The translations under genes and the position numbers were made by a program. 15,156 nucleotides of DNA, from assembly GCA_035499355.1 (NCBI GenBank), contig DATJYZ010000359.1:1-15156 (forward strand). Direction: 5' to 3'. Under the pieces are notes generated by a model. That model ran no database searches, was not told where the DNA came from, and was given only the letters and a program-made list of their open reading frames with translations. Position 1 is the first letter of the stretch. Each line of letters opens with the position of its first letter. The DNA comes from JAEUPI01 sp035499355. GTDB lineage: Bacteria; Pseudomonadota; Gammaproteobacteria; Burkholderiales; Burkholderiaceae_C. Below, piece by piece: positions 1 to 7,730 of the stretch.

Positions 1-379
1 AGGCCAGTCCCTTGTTGCCGATCGCCACAGCCTGCACCTTGCCGCCGGCGCCCTGCACCTCGCGCATCTTCTGCGTCAGCGCGCGCAGGATGTTGGTGTT
101 CATGCCGCCGCACAGCCCCTTGTCGGTGGTGACGACGATGAAGCCCACCGACTTGGCCGAGCCTTCGACCTTGCGCATCAGCGGTGAGCGGTATTCCGGA
201 TTGGCCTTGGCGAGGTTGGCCGTGATGTTGCGGATCTTGTCGCCGTACGGGCGCGCCGCGCGCATGCGATCCTGCGTCTTACGCATCTTCGACGCCGAGA
301 CCATTTCCATGGCCTTGGTGATCTTCTTCGTGTTCTCGAAGCTCTTGATCTTGGCTCTGATTTCTTTACCGGCAGCCAT
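1..379 (-). CDS. atpG: F1Fo ATP synthase gamma subunit AtpG (partial, 3' end outside window)
   Basis: Gamma is the central rotor shaft of F1, turning inside the alpha3beta3 ring and coupling Fo rotation to ATP synthesis. The first 126 codons are visible, beginning MAAGKEIRAKIKSFENTKKI and containing the conserved TKAMEMVSASKMRK stretch and the DKGLCGG motif typical of gamma. The full protein is usually about 290 residues, so more than half lies beyond the left edge. The ATG at 379-377 gives the standard N-terminus. The usual purine-rich ribosome binding site is replaced by a run of ten G residues on the coding strand (395-386), six bases before the ATG. The gene is last in the visible part of the atp operon, 120 bp downstream of atpA; atpD and atpC are expected next. 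Family identity is clear; only the C-terminal part cannot be judged. Confidence 0.97.
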   Translation of the reverse strand, partial: MAAGKEIRAKIKSFENTKKITKAMEMVSASKMRKTQDRMRAARPYGDKIRNITANLAKANPEYRSPLMRKVEGSAKSVGFIVVTTDKGLCGGMNTNILRALTQKMREVQGAGGKVQAVAIGNKGLA

Positions 380-385
380 ATCAAT

Positions 386-395
386 CCCCCCCCCC
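386..395 (-). promoter_or_regulatory. Ten-base poly-G tract in the ribosome-binding position of atpG
   Basis: Ten consecutive C on the plus strand read as ten G on the coding strand. They end six bases before the atpG ATG, where a Shine-Dalgarno sequence should lie, and no better AGGAG-like motif is nearby. The tract could pair weakly with the pyrimidine-rich 16S tail. Its length is prone to slippage. A role in tuning gamma translation is inference. Confidence 0.4.
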
Positions 396-396
396 T

Positions 397-445
397 GCGG
401 CCTGCGGCCGCTTCCCCCCCAGGGGGGCGCCGCCAGCGGCCTGGC
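397..445. repeat. GC-rich stem-loop cluster in the atpA-atpG spacer
   Basis: Three short inverted repeats follow each other. One is GCGGCC-TGC-GGCCGC at 397-411. The next is a C-run/G-run hairpin at 414-427. The third is GCCAG-CGGC-CTGGC at 432-445. The style matches dispersed intergenic hairpin repeats known in Burkholderiales genomes, and a related arrangement sits between atpF and atpH. Membership of a genome-wide repeat family is inferred, since only one window is visible. It may affect mRNA stability between the alpha and gamma cistrons. Confidence 0.5.
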
Positions 446-499
446 AGAGCCAGTTCCGCGGCGGCCGCTTGGCAATGCGACGATGCACAGTGCGCATGG

Positions 500-2053
<1,554 letters not shown>

Positions 2054-2123
2054 GTTCAGCTCCAGCGCCGGGGTTCACCGCCGGCAGGATCGATCTCTTG
2101 TTCGTTTCGAGGGCAAGCAGCTT

Positions 2124-2657
2124 TCACGCCGCCAGCGCCAGCCTCATCTTCTCCAGGCGCGCGCGCACCGAGGTGTCGAGCACCTCGTCACCCACCACCA
2201 CGCGGATGCCGCCGATCAACTCGGGGTCGACCGCCACGCTGGCATTGAGCTTGCGGCCGAAGCGCTTCTCCAGCGCCGCCACCACTTGCGAGAGCTGCGC
2301 GGCGTCGATCGGGAACGCGCTCTCGATCGTCGCGTCGCTGACGCCGGAGCGCGACTTCACCAGCGCGTTGAACTGGGCGGCGATCTCCGGCAGCGCAGTC
2401 AGGCGGCCGTTGTCGACCACCGTGCGCAGCAGGTTCGACACCTTCGCATCGAGCGCGGTCTTGGCGACGCCGGTGACGACGTCGAACACCTGCTTTGCGC
2501 TGACCTTCGGGTTGTCGGCCAGCTGCTGCATGTCGGGATTCCCGGCCACGGCGGCCAGCGCCTGCAGCTGCGGAATCAGCGCCAGCGCCTGCTCGCCGCC
2601 GACCGATTGGTCGAGCGCCTCGGCATACGGCCGCGCGATGGTCGCGAGTTCGGCCAT
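2124..2657 (-). CDS. atpH: F1Fo ATP synthase delta subunit AtpH (OSCP homologue)
   Basis: Delta sits on top of the alpha3beta3 hexamer and ties it to the b-subunit peripheral stalk. The product is 177 residues, the same length as the E. coli protein. It begins MAELATIARPYAEALDQ, the usual delta N-terminus. The N-terminal helical domain spans roughly residues 1-105. The C-terminal part contains the conserved GGIRVVVGDEVLDTSVRARL segment, where delta contacts the b subunits. The ATG at 2657 lacks a strong Shine-Dalgarno; only GGCGGC-like bases precede it. A short hairpin with a TTCG loop on the coding strand (2674-2685) lies just upstream and could affect initiation. The gene is separated from atpF by an unusually long 156-bp spacer full of inverted repeats. 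Confidence 0.98.
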   Translation of the reverse strand: MAELATIARPYAEALDQSVGGEQALALIPQLQALAAVAGNPDMQQLADNPKVSAKQVFDVVTGVAKTALDAKVSNLLRTVVDNGRLTALPEIAAQFNALVKSRSGVSDATIESAFPIDAAQLSQVVAALEKRFGRKLNASVAVDPELIGGIRVVVGDEVLDTSVRARLEKMRLALAA

Positions 2658-2673
2658 GTCAGTGCCGCCCGGC

Positions 2674-2762
2674 CGCCCGAAGGCGCTGACGCGCCCCCGC
2701 AGGGGGCAGCGACAACGGCCGTACGGCCGTTGCGGCGAGGCTCACTTCGCGCGGCGAAGTGA
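2674..2762. repeat. Array of four inverted repeats in the atpF-atpH spacer
   Basis: Four hairpin-forming units lie in series. They are CGCC-CGAA-GGCG (2674-2685), GCCCCC-GCA-GGGGGC (2693-2707), a perfect 20-bp palindrome with half CAACGGCCGT (2713-2732), and TCACTTCGC-GCG-GCGAAGTGA (2742-2762, nine-base stem). On the coding strand the first unit has a TTCG tetraloop. The array fills most of a spacer that is usually very short in atp operons. It resembles dispersed Burkholderiales intergenic repeats and shares the C-run/G-run hairpin with the atpA-atpG spacer. Effects on processing or differential decay of the atp mRNA are inferred. Confidence 0.7.
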
Positions 2763-2813
2763 AGGTGCGAAGCGCCGGCCGGAGCCAACGGATGTGAGCG
2801 TGGGGGTACATGT

Positions 2814-3284
2814 TTACAGCTCGGTCTTCAGCCGGTTCAGGAGGTCGGCATGCACACCGGCATTGACCTCCTTGCGCAGGATCTGCTCGGCGCCCCTCAC
2901 CGCGAGCGCGGCCACCTGACCACGCAGCACCTCGCGCGCCTTCACCGCCTCCTGCTCGGCCTCGGCGCGGGCCTGCGCGATGATCTTTGCGCCTTCTTCG
3001 CTGGCCTTGCCCTTGGCCTCTTCGACCATCTGCTGCGCCAGGCGCTCGGCGTCGGCCAGACGCTTGGCGGCGTCGTCGCGCGCGGCCGCCAGCTGCTGCT
3101 CGACCCGCTTGTTGGCGTTGGCCAGCTCGGCCTTGGCCTTGTCGGCGGCCGACAGGCCCTCGGCGACCTTCTTGGCGCGCGCGTCGAGCGCGGTGATGAT
3201 CGGCGGCCAGACGAATCTCATCGTGAACCAGATCAGGATCAGGAACACGATCATCTGAATGATCAGGGTAGCGGTGATGCTCAC
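2814..3284 (-). CDS. atpF: F1Fo ATP synthase b subunit AtpF
   Basis: Subunit b forms the dimeric peripheral stalk linking Fo subunit a to F1 delta. The product has 156 residues, identical in length to E. coli AtpF. An N-terminal membrane helix (about residues 5-25, ending in RFVWPPI) is followed by a long charged coiled coil rich in Ala, Glu, Lys and Arg. The C-terminal VAALAVRGAEQILRKEV region binds delta. The start codon is GTG at 3284-3282. It is chosen because it gives the standard short cytoplasmic-free N-terminus MSITATLIIQ and because GAGG lies eight bases upstream; the longer reading frame in another register is a shadow. A 78-bp spacer with two hairpins separates it from atpE. Confidence 0.98.
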   Translation of the reverse strand: MSITATLIIQMIVFLILIWFTMRFVWPPIITALDARAKKVAEGLSAADKAKAELANANKRVEQQLAAARDDAAKRLADAERLAQQMVEEAKGKASEEGAKIIAQARAEAEQEAVKAREVLRGQVAALAVRGAEQILRKEVNAGVHADLLNRLKTEL

Positions 3285-3316
3285 GGCTCAAGCCTCAATC
3301 AGTGATGGGTGGACCG

Positions 3317-3356
3317 CGCCTGCGCGAGGCGGGCCGTGCCGGGCTGCGCGCCCGGC
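3317..3356. repeat. Tandem stem-loops in the atpE-atpF spacer
   Basis: Two inverted repeats follow atpE. GCCGGGC-TGCGC-GCCCGGC (3338-3356, seven-base stem) begins seven bases after the atpE stop codon. CGCCT-GCGCG-AGGCG (3317-3331) comes next. No T-run follows on the transcribed strand, so full termination is unlikely. Since subunit c is needed in about tenfold molar excess over a, structures just after atpE could protect its message or cause partial attenuation; that role is inferred. Confidence 0.5.
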
Positions 3357-3362
3357 GCTGCA

Positions 3363-3626
3363 TTACTTGGGCAGGTTCGCGAGTTGCGCCAGGAACGGGT
3401 TGGCCGTGGTGAACCACAGCGCGATGCCGACGCCGATGATGAACGACGCGTCGATCAGGCCCAGCAGCAGGAACACCTTGGTCTGCAGCTCGCCCATCAG
3501 TTCGGGCTGGCGGGCGGCCGATTCCAGGTACTTGCTGGCCATGATGCCCACGCCGATGCAGGCGCCCGCGGCCCCCAGGCCGATGATCAGGCCGACGCCA
3601 ACCGCTACGAGACCGATGAGTTCCAT
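3363..3626 (-). CDS. atpE: F1Fo ATP synthase c subunit AtpE (proton-type)
   Basis: Subunit c is the two-helix hairpin proteolipid that forms the rotating membrane ring of Fo. The product is 87 residues, slightly longer than E. coli (79). Helix 1 is glycine/alanine rich (GLIIGLGAAGACIGVGIMAS). The polar loop carries the RQP signature at about 39-41. Helix 2 contains the ion-binding Asp59 in GLIDASFIIGVG. An aspartate here, and the lack of a glutamine in the helix-1 position used by sodium-type rings, indicate proton coupling. A good Shine-Dalgarno (AAGGA, about eight bases before the ATG) fits the high expression this subunit needs. It lies 54 bp downstream of atpB. Confidence 0.98.
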   Translation of the reverse strand: MELIGLVAVGVGLIIGLGAAGACIGVGIMASKYLESAARQPELMGELQTKVFLLLGLIDASFIIGVGIALWFTTANPFLAQLANLPK

Positions 3627-3680
3627 GTTGGTATTCCTTCGAGTGGAAAGGTTGCAGAAACGAGAAAGGCCCGCGCGCGC

Positions 3681-4580
3681 TCAGTGCGCGTCGTGGGCTT
3701 GGCCGATGTAGACCATCGTCAGCATCATGAAGACGTAGGCCTGCAGCACGATGATCAGGATGTGGAAGATCGCCCAGCCGGTGCCGGCGATGATGTGTGC
3801 CAGCGCGAGGCCGAGGCCGCCTGCCGACAGCGTGAAGGCGCCGCCGAGCAGGGCGATCAGCAGGAAGATCAGCTCGCCGGCATACATGTTGCCGTACAGA
3901 CGCATGCCGTGCGAGATGGTCTTGGACACGAACTCGAGCAGCTGCATCGCGAAGTTGGCCGCCGCCAGCAGCACGAAGTAGACCCAGCTCAACGGATTGG
4001 CGGTGAGCTTCACGTTGCCGAACGGCGCCACGATCAGCTCGTGCGACCAGCCGCCGAGGCCCTTGATCTTGACGTTGTAGATCAGGCAGGCCACCAGCAC
4101 CGCCACCGACAGGCCCATCGTCACCGAGATGTCGGCGGTGGGCACCACGCGCAGGTAGGCGTGCTGCGGGTCGTGACCGGCGGTGCCGTACAGCCACTGC
4201 CAGATCAGCGGCAGCAGGTCGACCGGCAGCAGGTCCATCGTATTGAGCAGGATGATCCAGATGAACACGGTGAGCGCCATCGGCGCTACCAGTCGGCGGC
4301 TGCGCTCGTTGTGGATGATGCCCTTGGACTCGCGGTCGACCATCTCGACCAGGAACTCCACCGCCGCCTGCATGCGACCGGGCACGCCGGAGGTGACCTT
4401 GCGCGCCACCAGCCACATCAACCAGCAGCCGAGCGCGCCGAGCACCACCGAGAAGAACACCGAATCCCAGTGGATCACCGAGAAGTCGACCAGCCCTTTC
4501 GACTCGGCGTTCGCCAGGTGGGTCAGGTGGTGGACGATGTACTCACCGGCACTCGGCGCGGCGTGCGATTCGGCTGCCAT
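3681..4580 (-). CDS. atpB: F1Fo ATP synthase a subunit AtpB
   Basis: Subunit a provides the two proton half-channels beside the c-ring. The product is 299 residues, somewhat longer than E. coli (271), mainly through an extended N-terminus and extra loop sequence near 130-145. Several strongly hydrophobic membrane segments are visible. The essential arginine is Arg227 in SHGMRLYGNMYAGELIF, matching E. coli Arg210, and Glu236 and Gln280 occupy other conserved channel positions. The ATG at 4580 lies 11 bp after the atpI stop codon, so translation is probably coupled. The order atpI-atpB-atpE is the usual operon head. No defect is apparent. Confidence 0.98.
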   Translation of the reverse strand: MAAESHAAPSAGEYIVHHLTHLANAESKGLVDFSVIHWDSVFFSVVLGALGCWLMWLVARKVTSGVPGRMQAAVEFLVEMVDRESKGIIHNERSRRLVAPMALTVFIWIILLNTMDLLPVDLLPLIWQWLYGTAGHDPQHAYLRVVPTADISVTMGLSVAVLVACLIYNVKIKGLGGWSHELIVAPFGNVKLTANPLSWVYFVLLAAANFAMQLLEFVSKTISHGMRLYGNMYAGELIFLLIALLGGAFTLSAGGLGLALAHIIAGTGWAIFHILIIVLQAYVFMMLTMVYIGQAHDAH

Positions 4581-4591
4581 CTCGACTCTTG

Positions 4592-5083
4592 TTAGTTAGA
4601 ACCTCTGCGGCCGCGCCACAGCAGCGCAACCCAGTACACCGACAGACACGCCGCCAGCGCGGCCAGCAGCGCCGGCCAACTCAACGGCTGGACCACGCGC
4701 GGCGCCGCCACCAGCAGCGCCACCGTGGCCCCGATCTTCACCGTCTCCCACACCATGACGCCGACGGCCGATGCCGCAGGCGACAGGCTGGTGAGCCGGC
4801 TGGTCATGCCGCGCGCCAACAGCGCGCCCGGCACCACCGCCGTGACGGCGCCGTACAGCGCCGACCAGGCATGTGCTCGCCCACCACCGAGCAGCCCCGC
4901 CAACAGCGCGACCACCCCACCGACCGCGGCCTGCGCCGCGATCACCCGCCAGGGAGACAGCTGCGGGTGCTCGGCCCGAAACGCCGCGGCCTGCGAAGGG
5001 CTCAGGCGTCTGAAGCGCTCGTCGGCGGCCTCAGCGTCGTCCCACGCGTTGCGCGTGCCAGATGGAACTCTGCGCTCGGACAT
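4592..5083 (-). CDS. atpI: ATP synthase subunit I AtpI
   Basis: AtpI is a small membrane protein thought to help assemble or stabilise the c-ring; it is not part of the finished enzyme. The 163-residue product has a charged, cytoplasmic N-terminus of about 45 residues. Four hydrophobic segments follow at about 46-66, 72-91, 104-126 and 136-156. The N-terminal extension is longer than in E. coli AtpI. AtpI is poorly conserved, so the call rests on topology, size, and position as first gene of the atp operon. The ATG at 5083 lies about 25 bases after the predicted transcription start. No clear Shine-Dalgarno precedes it, only GAG, so translation may be weak, as is typical for this gene. Confidence 0.9.
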   Translation of the reverse strand: MSERRVPSGTRNAWDDAEAADERFRRLSPSQAAAFRAEHPQLSPWRVIAAQAAVGGVVALLAGLLGGGRAHAWSALYGAVTAVVPGALLARGMTSRLTSLSPAASAVGVMVWETVKIGATVALLVAAPRVVQPLSWPALLAALAACLSVYWVALLWRGRRGSN

Positions 5084-5115
5084 CGCGCGCTCGTGGGTCG
5101 GGACAAAACCGGCGG

Positions 5116-5144
5116 ATTATACGGAAAGACCCGCAGGCCAAGAC
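5116..5144 (-). promoter_or_regulatory. Probable sigma-70 promoter of the atp operon
   Basis: On the minus strand a perfect TATAAT occurs at 5121-5116, about 33 bases before the atpI ATG. The -35 region is weak: GTCTTG (5144-5139) at 17-bp spacing, or TCTTGG at 16. Transcription would start near 5109, giving a leader of about 25 bases. This is the only convincing -10 box upstream of the operon. Confidence 0.65.
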
Positions 5145-5184
5145 ACCTTCAGTCACAACGCGCGCTTGCGCTTCAATCCGCCTG

Positions 5185-6312
5185 ATGCAGATCAAACCCA
5201 CCGGCACGCGCGCGCCGCTGCGCCGTGCCGCACTGGGCGTCGTCGTGCTCGCGCTGTCGGCCTGTGCCAAGGAGCCGGCCGCGCCCCCGGCCTCGCACCA
5301 CCGCGACGGCGGCTTCCAGAACAACTACGTCGAGTTCGCGCCGCGCGGGCTGGCCGCGCTGACGCGCTGGAAGTTCGCCTCGTGGCGCGACGGGCTGCCG
5401 GCGCCGCCGACCGCGCCGACGCCGGCGATCGTGCCCGACCTCGGGCTGATCCAGAGCAACGCCAAGGCCGGCGCGCGCATGGTGCCGACCGTCACCTGGA
5501 TCGGGCATGCGACCGTGCTCGCGCAGTTGGGCGGCCTGAACGTGCTGACCGATCCGATCTTCTCCAACCGCGCGTCGCCGCTGTCGTTCATCGGCCCCGA
5601 ACGGGCGATCCGGCCCGGGCTGTGGTTGAACGAACTGCCGCACATCGACCTGGTCGTGATCTCGCACAATCACTACGACCACCTCGACGAGGGCAGCGTC
5701 ACGCAGCTGGCGGCGCAGGCCGGCGGAGCGCCGCTGTTCGTGGTGCCGCTCGGCGTGAAGGCGTGGTTCGCCCAGCGCGGCATCGCCAACGTGGTCGAGC
5801 TCGACTGGTGGCAGTCGCACCGGCTCGGCGAGGTGGAGATCGTGCTGACGCCGGTGCAGCACTGGTCGGGGCGCAGCCTGCTCGACCGCATGGAAACCCT
5901 CTGGGGCGGCTACGCGTTGTTCGCGCCACAGCTGCACCTGTTCTTCGCCGGCGACACCGGTTACTCGAAAGACTTCGCCGACATCCGCGAGCGCTTCGCG
6001 GCGCGCCAGGGCACGGCGCAGGGCGGCGGCTTCGACATCGCGCTGCTGCCGATCGGCGCCTACGAGCCGCGCTGGTTCATGCAGCCGCAGCACATCGATC
6101 CGGACGAGGCGGTGCGCATCCACCGCGACCTCGGCGCCAAGGCGTCCCTCGGCATCCACTGGGGCACTTTCGAGCTGACCGACGAGTCGCTCGACGAACC
6201 GCCGCGCGCCCTGGCGCGCGCGCGCCGGGCCCAGGGCGTGGCCGACTCCGCGTTCTTCACGCTGGCGATCGGGCAGACGCGGCAGCTGGCGCCGCGGCGG
6301 CCCGCGCGCTGA
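5185..6312 (+). CDS. Metallo-beta-lactamase-fold lipoprotein, NAPE-PLD-like
   Basis: The 375-residue product resembles the bacterial branch of N-acyl-phosphatidylethanolamine phospholipase D-like metallo-hydrolases. The N-terminus has RR, a hydrophobic stretch and lipobox LSAC with Cys27, suggesting a lipid-anchored envelope protein. The family hallmark TWIGHATVLAQ precedes the metal-binding motif HNHYDH (His161, His163, Asp165, His166). His226 in VQHWSGR, Asp257 in AGDTGYS and His325 in GIHWGTF complete a dinuclear metal site, so the enzyme looks intact. The ATG at 5185 is chosen because it places the signal peptide correctly; an upstream in-frame ATG at 5062 would overlap atpI. No good Shine-Dalgarno is seen. 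The gene diverges from the atp operon and stands alone on its strand. Family relatives may act on phospholipids, but the substrate here is unknown. Confidence 0.88.
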   Translation: MQIKPTGTRAPLRRAALGVVVLALSACAKEPAAPPASHHRDGGFQNNYVEFAPRGLAALTRWKFASWRDGLPAPPTAPTPAIVPDLGLIQSNAKAGARMVPTVTWIGHATVLAQLGGLNVLTDPIFSNRASPLSFIGPERAIRPGLWLNELPHIDLVVISHNHYDHLDEGSVTQLAAQAGGAPLFVVPLGVKAWFAQRGIANVVELDWWQSHRLGEVEIVLTPVQHWSGRSLLDRMETLWGGYALFAPQLHLFFAGDTGYSKDFADIRERFAARQGTAQGGGFDIALLPIGAYEPRWFMQPQHIDPDEAVRIHRDLGAKASLGIHWGTFELTDESLDEPPRALARARRAQGVADSAFFTLAIGQTRQLAPRRPAR

Positions 6313-6335
6313 GCCGCCGCCGGCCTCAGGCGCGC
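6304..6335. terminator. Possible bidirectional stem-loop at convergent gene ends
   Basis: GCGCGCTGAG (6304-6313) can pair with CTCAG-G-CGCGC (6325-6335). This gives ten base pairs with one bulged G and an 11-base loop. The stem contains the stop codons of both convergent genes (TGA 6310-6312 and TCA 6326-6328). There is no T-run on either side, so intrinsic termination is uncertain. Confidence 0.35.
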
Positions 6336-7177
6336 GCGACGTCGAGCTGCATCCAGGCCTGCGCGGTCTCGCCGGAGGCCAGCGCAATCACGCCGCGTGC
6401 CTTCGGGTCGTCGCTGGCGAGCGCGTTGTTGACGTGGCTGACAGGCTCGACGCAGAAGTAGTCGCGCCCGCGTGGCGTGTAGATCACCACGCACGACAGC
6501 GACGAGGTCATGCGCAGCGACATCTTCTCGTCGCGGATGCGCGCCGGGCCACCCCAGCCGTCGAAACAGTTGTCGAGGTCGAGCACCGCGACGTCGGCGT
6601 CGAGCGCGCTCTGTGCGACCTGCCGCGTCGGCAGCTTGGTGGCGTCGGCCTCCCAGCGATGCTGCAGCTCCAGGTGCACGCGGCTGCGCGTGCGGCGCAC
6701 GAAGTACGGGTGCCAGCCCAGCCCCATCGGCGTCTGTCGCGCGTCGATGTTGGTGACTGCCAGCGTGACGCGCAACGAGTCGGGGCCCAGCTCGAACACC
6801 TGCTCGGCGTGGAAGGCGAACGGCCAATGCGCATCGCTCGGGTGCGTGTACTGCAGCGTCGCGCGCGTCGGCGACCGATCCGACAACTGCCAGGCGTCGA
6901 GCCAGGCGGTGCCATGCAGGTTGTGCGGTTCGTCGCTGTTGGCGGCGAGCGCGTAGTCGCGTCCGGCCCAGCTGAAGCGGCGCTGCGCGATGCGGTTGGA
7001 GTACGGCAGCAGCGCGAACGAGCCCGCTTCGCGCACGCCGTTCAATTCGTGCGGTTCGCACGAGCGCAGCACCGGCACGCCGTTGAACCACAGCCCGGCG
7101 ACCGCAGCGCCGAGGTCGGGGCGCAGGGCCAGCCGCAATGCGCCCTGCTGCAGCTGCACGCCCGCGGTGTCGTTCAT
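6326..7177 (-). CDS. Aldose 1-epimerase family protein (galactose mutarotase-like)
   Basis: Aldose 1-epimerases interconvert alpha and beta anomers of sugars in the cytoplasm. The 283-residue product carries the family motifs in order. LLPYSNRI (Arg62) binds substrate, HNLHGTAW contains His88, and LGWHPYF has the catalytic acid His156. CVEPVSHVNNA holds the catalytic base Glu244. The size matches the shorter YihR/D-hexose-6-phosphate epimerase-like members rather than classical GalM of about 340 residues. There is no signal peptide, so it is probably cytosolic. It starts 10 bp after the GNAT gene and is probably co-transcribed with it. No sugar-catabolism gene is nearby to reveal the substrate. 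Confidence 0.9.
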   Translation of the reverse strand: MNDTAGVQLQQGALRLALRPDLGAAVAGLWFNGVPVLRSCEPHELNGVREAGSFALLPYSNRIAQRRFSWAGRDYALAANSDEPHNLHGTAWLDAWQLSDRSPTRATLQYTHPSDAHWPFAFHAEQVFELGPDSLRVTLAVTNIDARQTPMGLGWHPYFVRRTRSRVHLELQHRWEADATKLPTRQVAQSALDADVAVLDLDNCFDGWGGPARIRDEKMSLRMTSSLSCVVIYTPRGRDYFCVEPVSHVNNALASDDPKARGVIALASGETAQAWMQLDVARA

Positions 7178-7187
7178 GGTGTGCGCG

Positions 7188-7724
7188 TCAGCCGAGCTGC
7201 GCCTTCAGATAGTGCGCGCCGGGCACCGGGTTGAAGTAGTACGGCGGGATCTCTTCGAAGCCGAGCGCCCGGTACAGGCCGCGCGCAGCCTCCATGTCGT
7301 CGAGCGTGTCCAGCAGCATCACCGAGTAGCCGGCGCGGATCGCATGGTCCATCAGCGCCTGCGCCAGCACGCGGCCGAGGCCGAGGCCGCGAAAACCGGG
7401 GCGCACATAGAGGCGCTTCATCTCGCAGGCGTTGGCATAGTCGACGTCGGGCAGCGCGCGGCAGGCGCCGCAGCCGGCGAGTTCGCCGTTCACCGTGGCC
7501 AGCAACAGCGCCCCGCGCGGAGCGCCGTATTCGCCGGGCAGCGCCGCCAGCTCGTCCTCGAAGTTCTGGAAGCACAGGTCGACGCCGAGCCCGCTGGCGT
7601 ACTCGCGGAAGATCGCACGCGTCGCGTCGAACTGGGCGCTCGATTCCGGAGTCAGCAACTGCACGCGTGGCGTCGTGGCCGCTGCAGCGGTGGACGCGGT
7701 CAACGCGGCGCGGCGCGGTTGCAC
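7188..7724 (-). CDS. GNAT family N-acetyltransferase
   Basis: The product transfers an acyl group from acyl-CoA to an unknown amine. The GNAT acetyl-CoA binding motif A is clear in MKRLYVRPGFRGLGLGRVLAQALM, followed by the C-terminal GLYRALGFEEIPPYY segment typical of the fold. With the GTG at 7724-7722 the protein has 178 residues and an Ala/Thr-rich N-terminal tail of about 20 residues. A later in-frame GTG at 7664 would give a compact GNAT domain of 158 residues. The upstream start is kept because it lies only six bases after the cytochrome b561 stop, as expected for coupled genes, but neither start has a good Shine-Dalgarno. The substrate cannot be assigned. Confidence 0.87.
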   Translation of the reverse strand: MQPRRAALTASTAAAATTPRVQLLTPESSAQFDATRAIFREYASGLGVDLCFQNFEDELAALPGEYGAPRGALLLATVNGELAGCGACRALPDVDYANACEMKRLYVRPGFRGLGLGRVLAQALMDHAIRAGYSVMLLDTLDDMEAARGLYRALGFEEIPPYYFNPVPGAHYLKAQLG

Positions 7725-7730
7725 AGTGGA

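Noticed and set aside
3363..3626. Sodium-type c-ring
   Set aside because: The ion-binding residue is Asp59 and the helix-1 glutamine and neighbouring serine/threonine pattern of sodium rings are absent.
5062..5184. N-terminal extension of the MBL-fold gene to an upstream ATG
   Set aside because: It would overlap the atpI start and the atp promoter and bury the lipoprotein signal peptide 41 residues inside.
4725..6461. Plus-strand frame of 578 codons spanning atpI and the MBL-fold gene
   Set aside because: It crosses the divergent promoter region and two recognised genes in other frames, with low-complexity Arg/Ala sequence.
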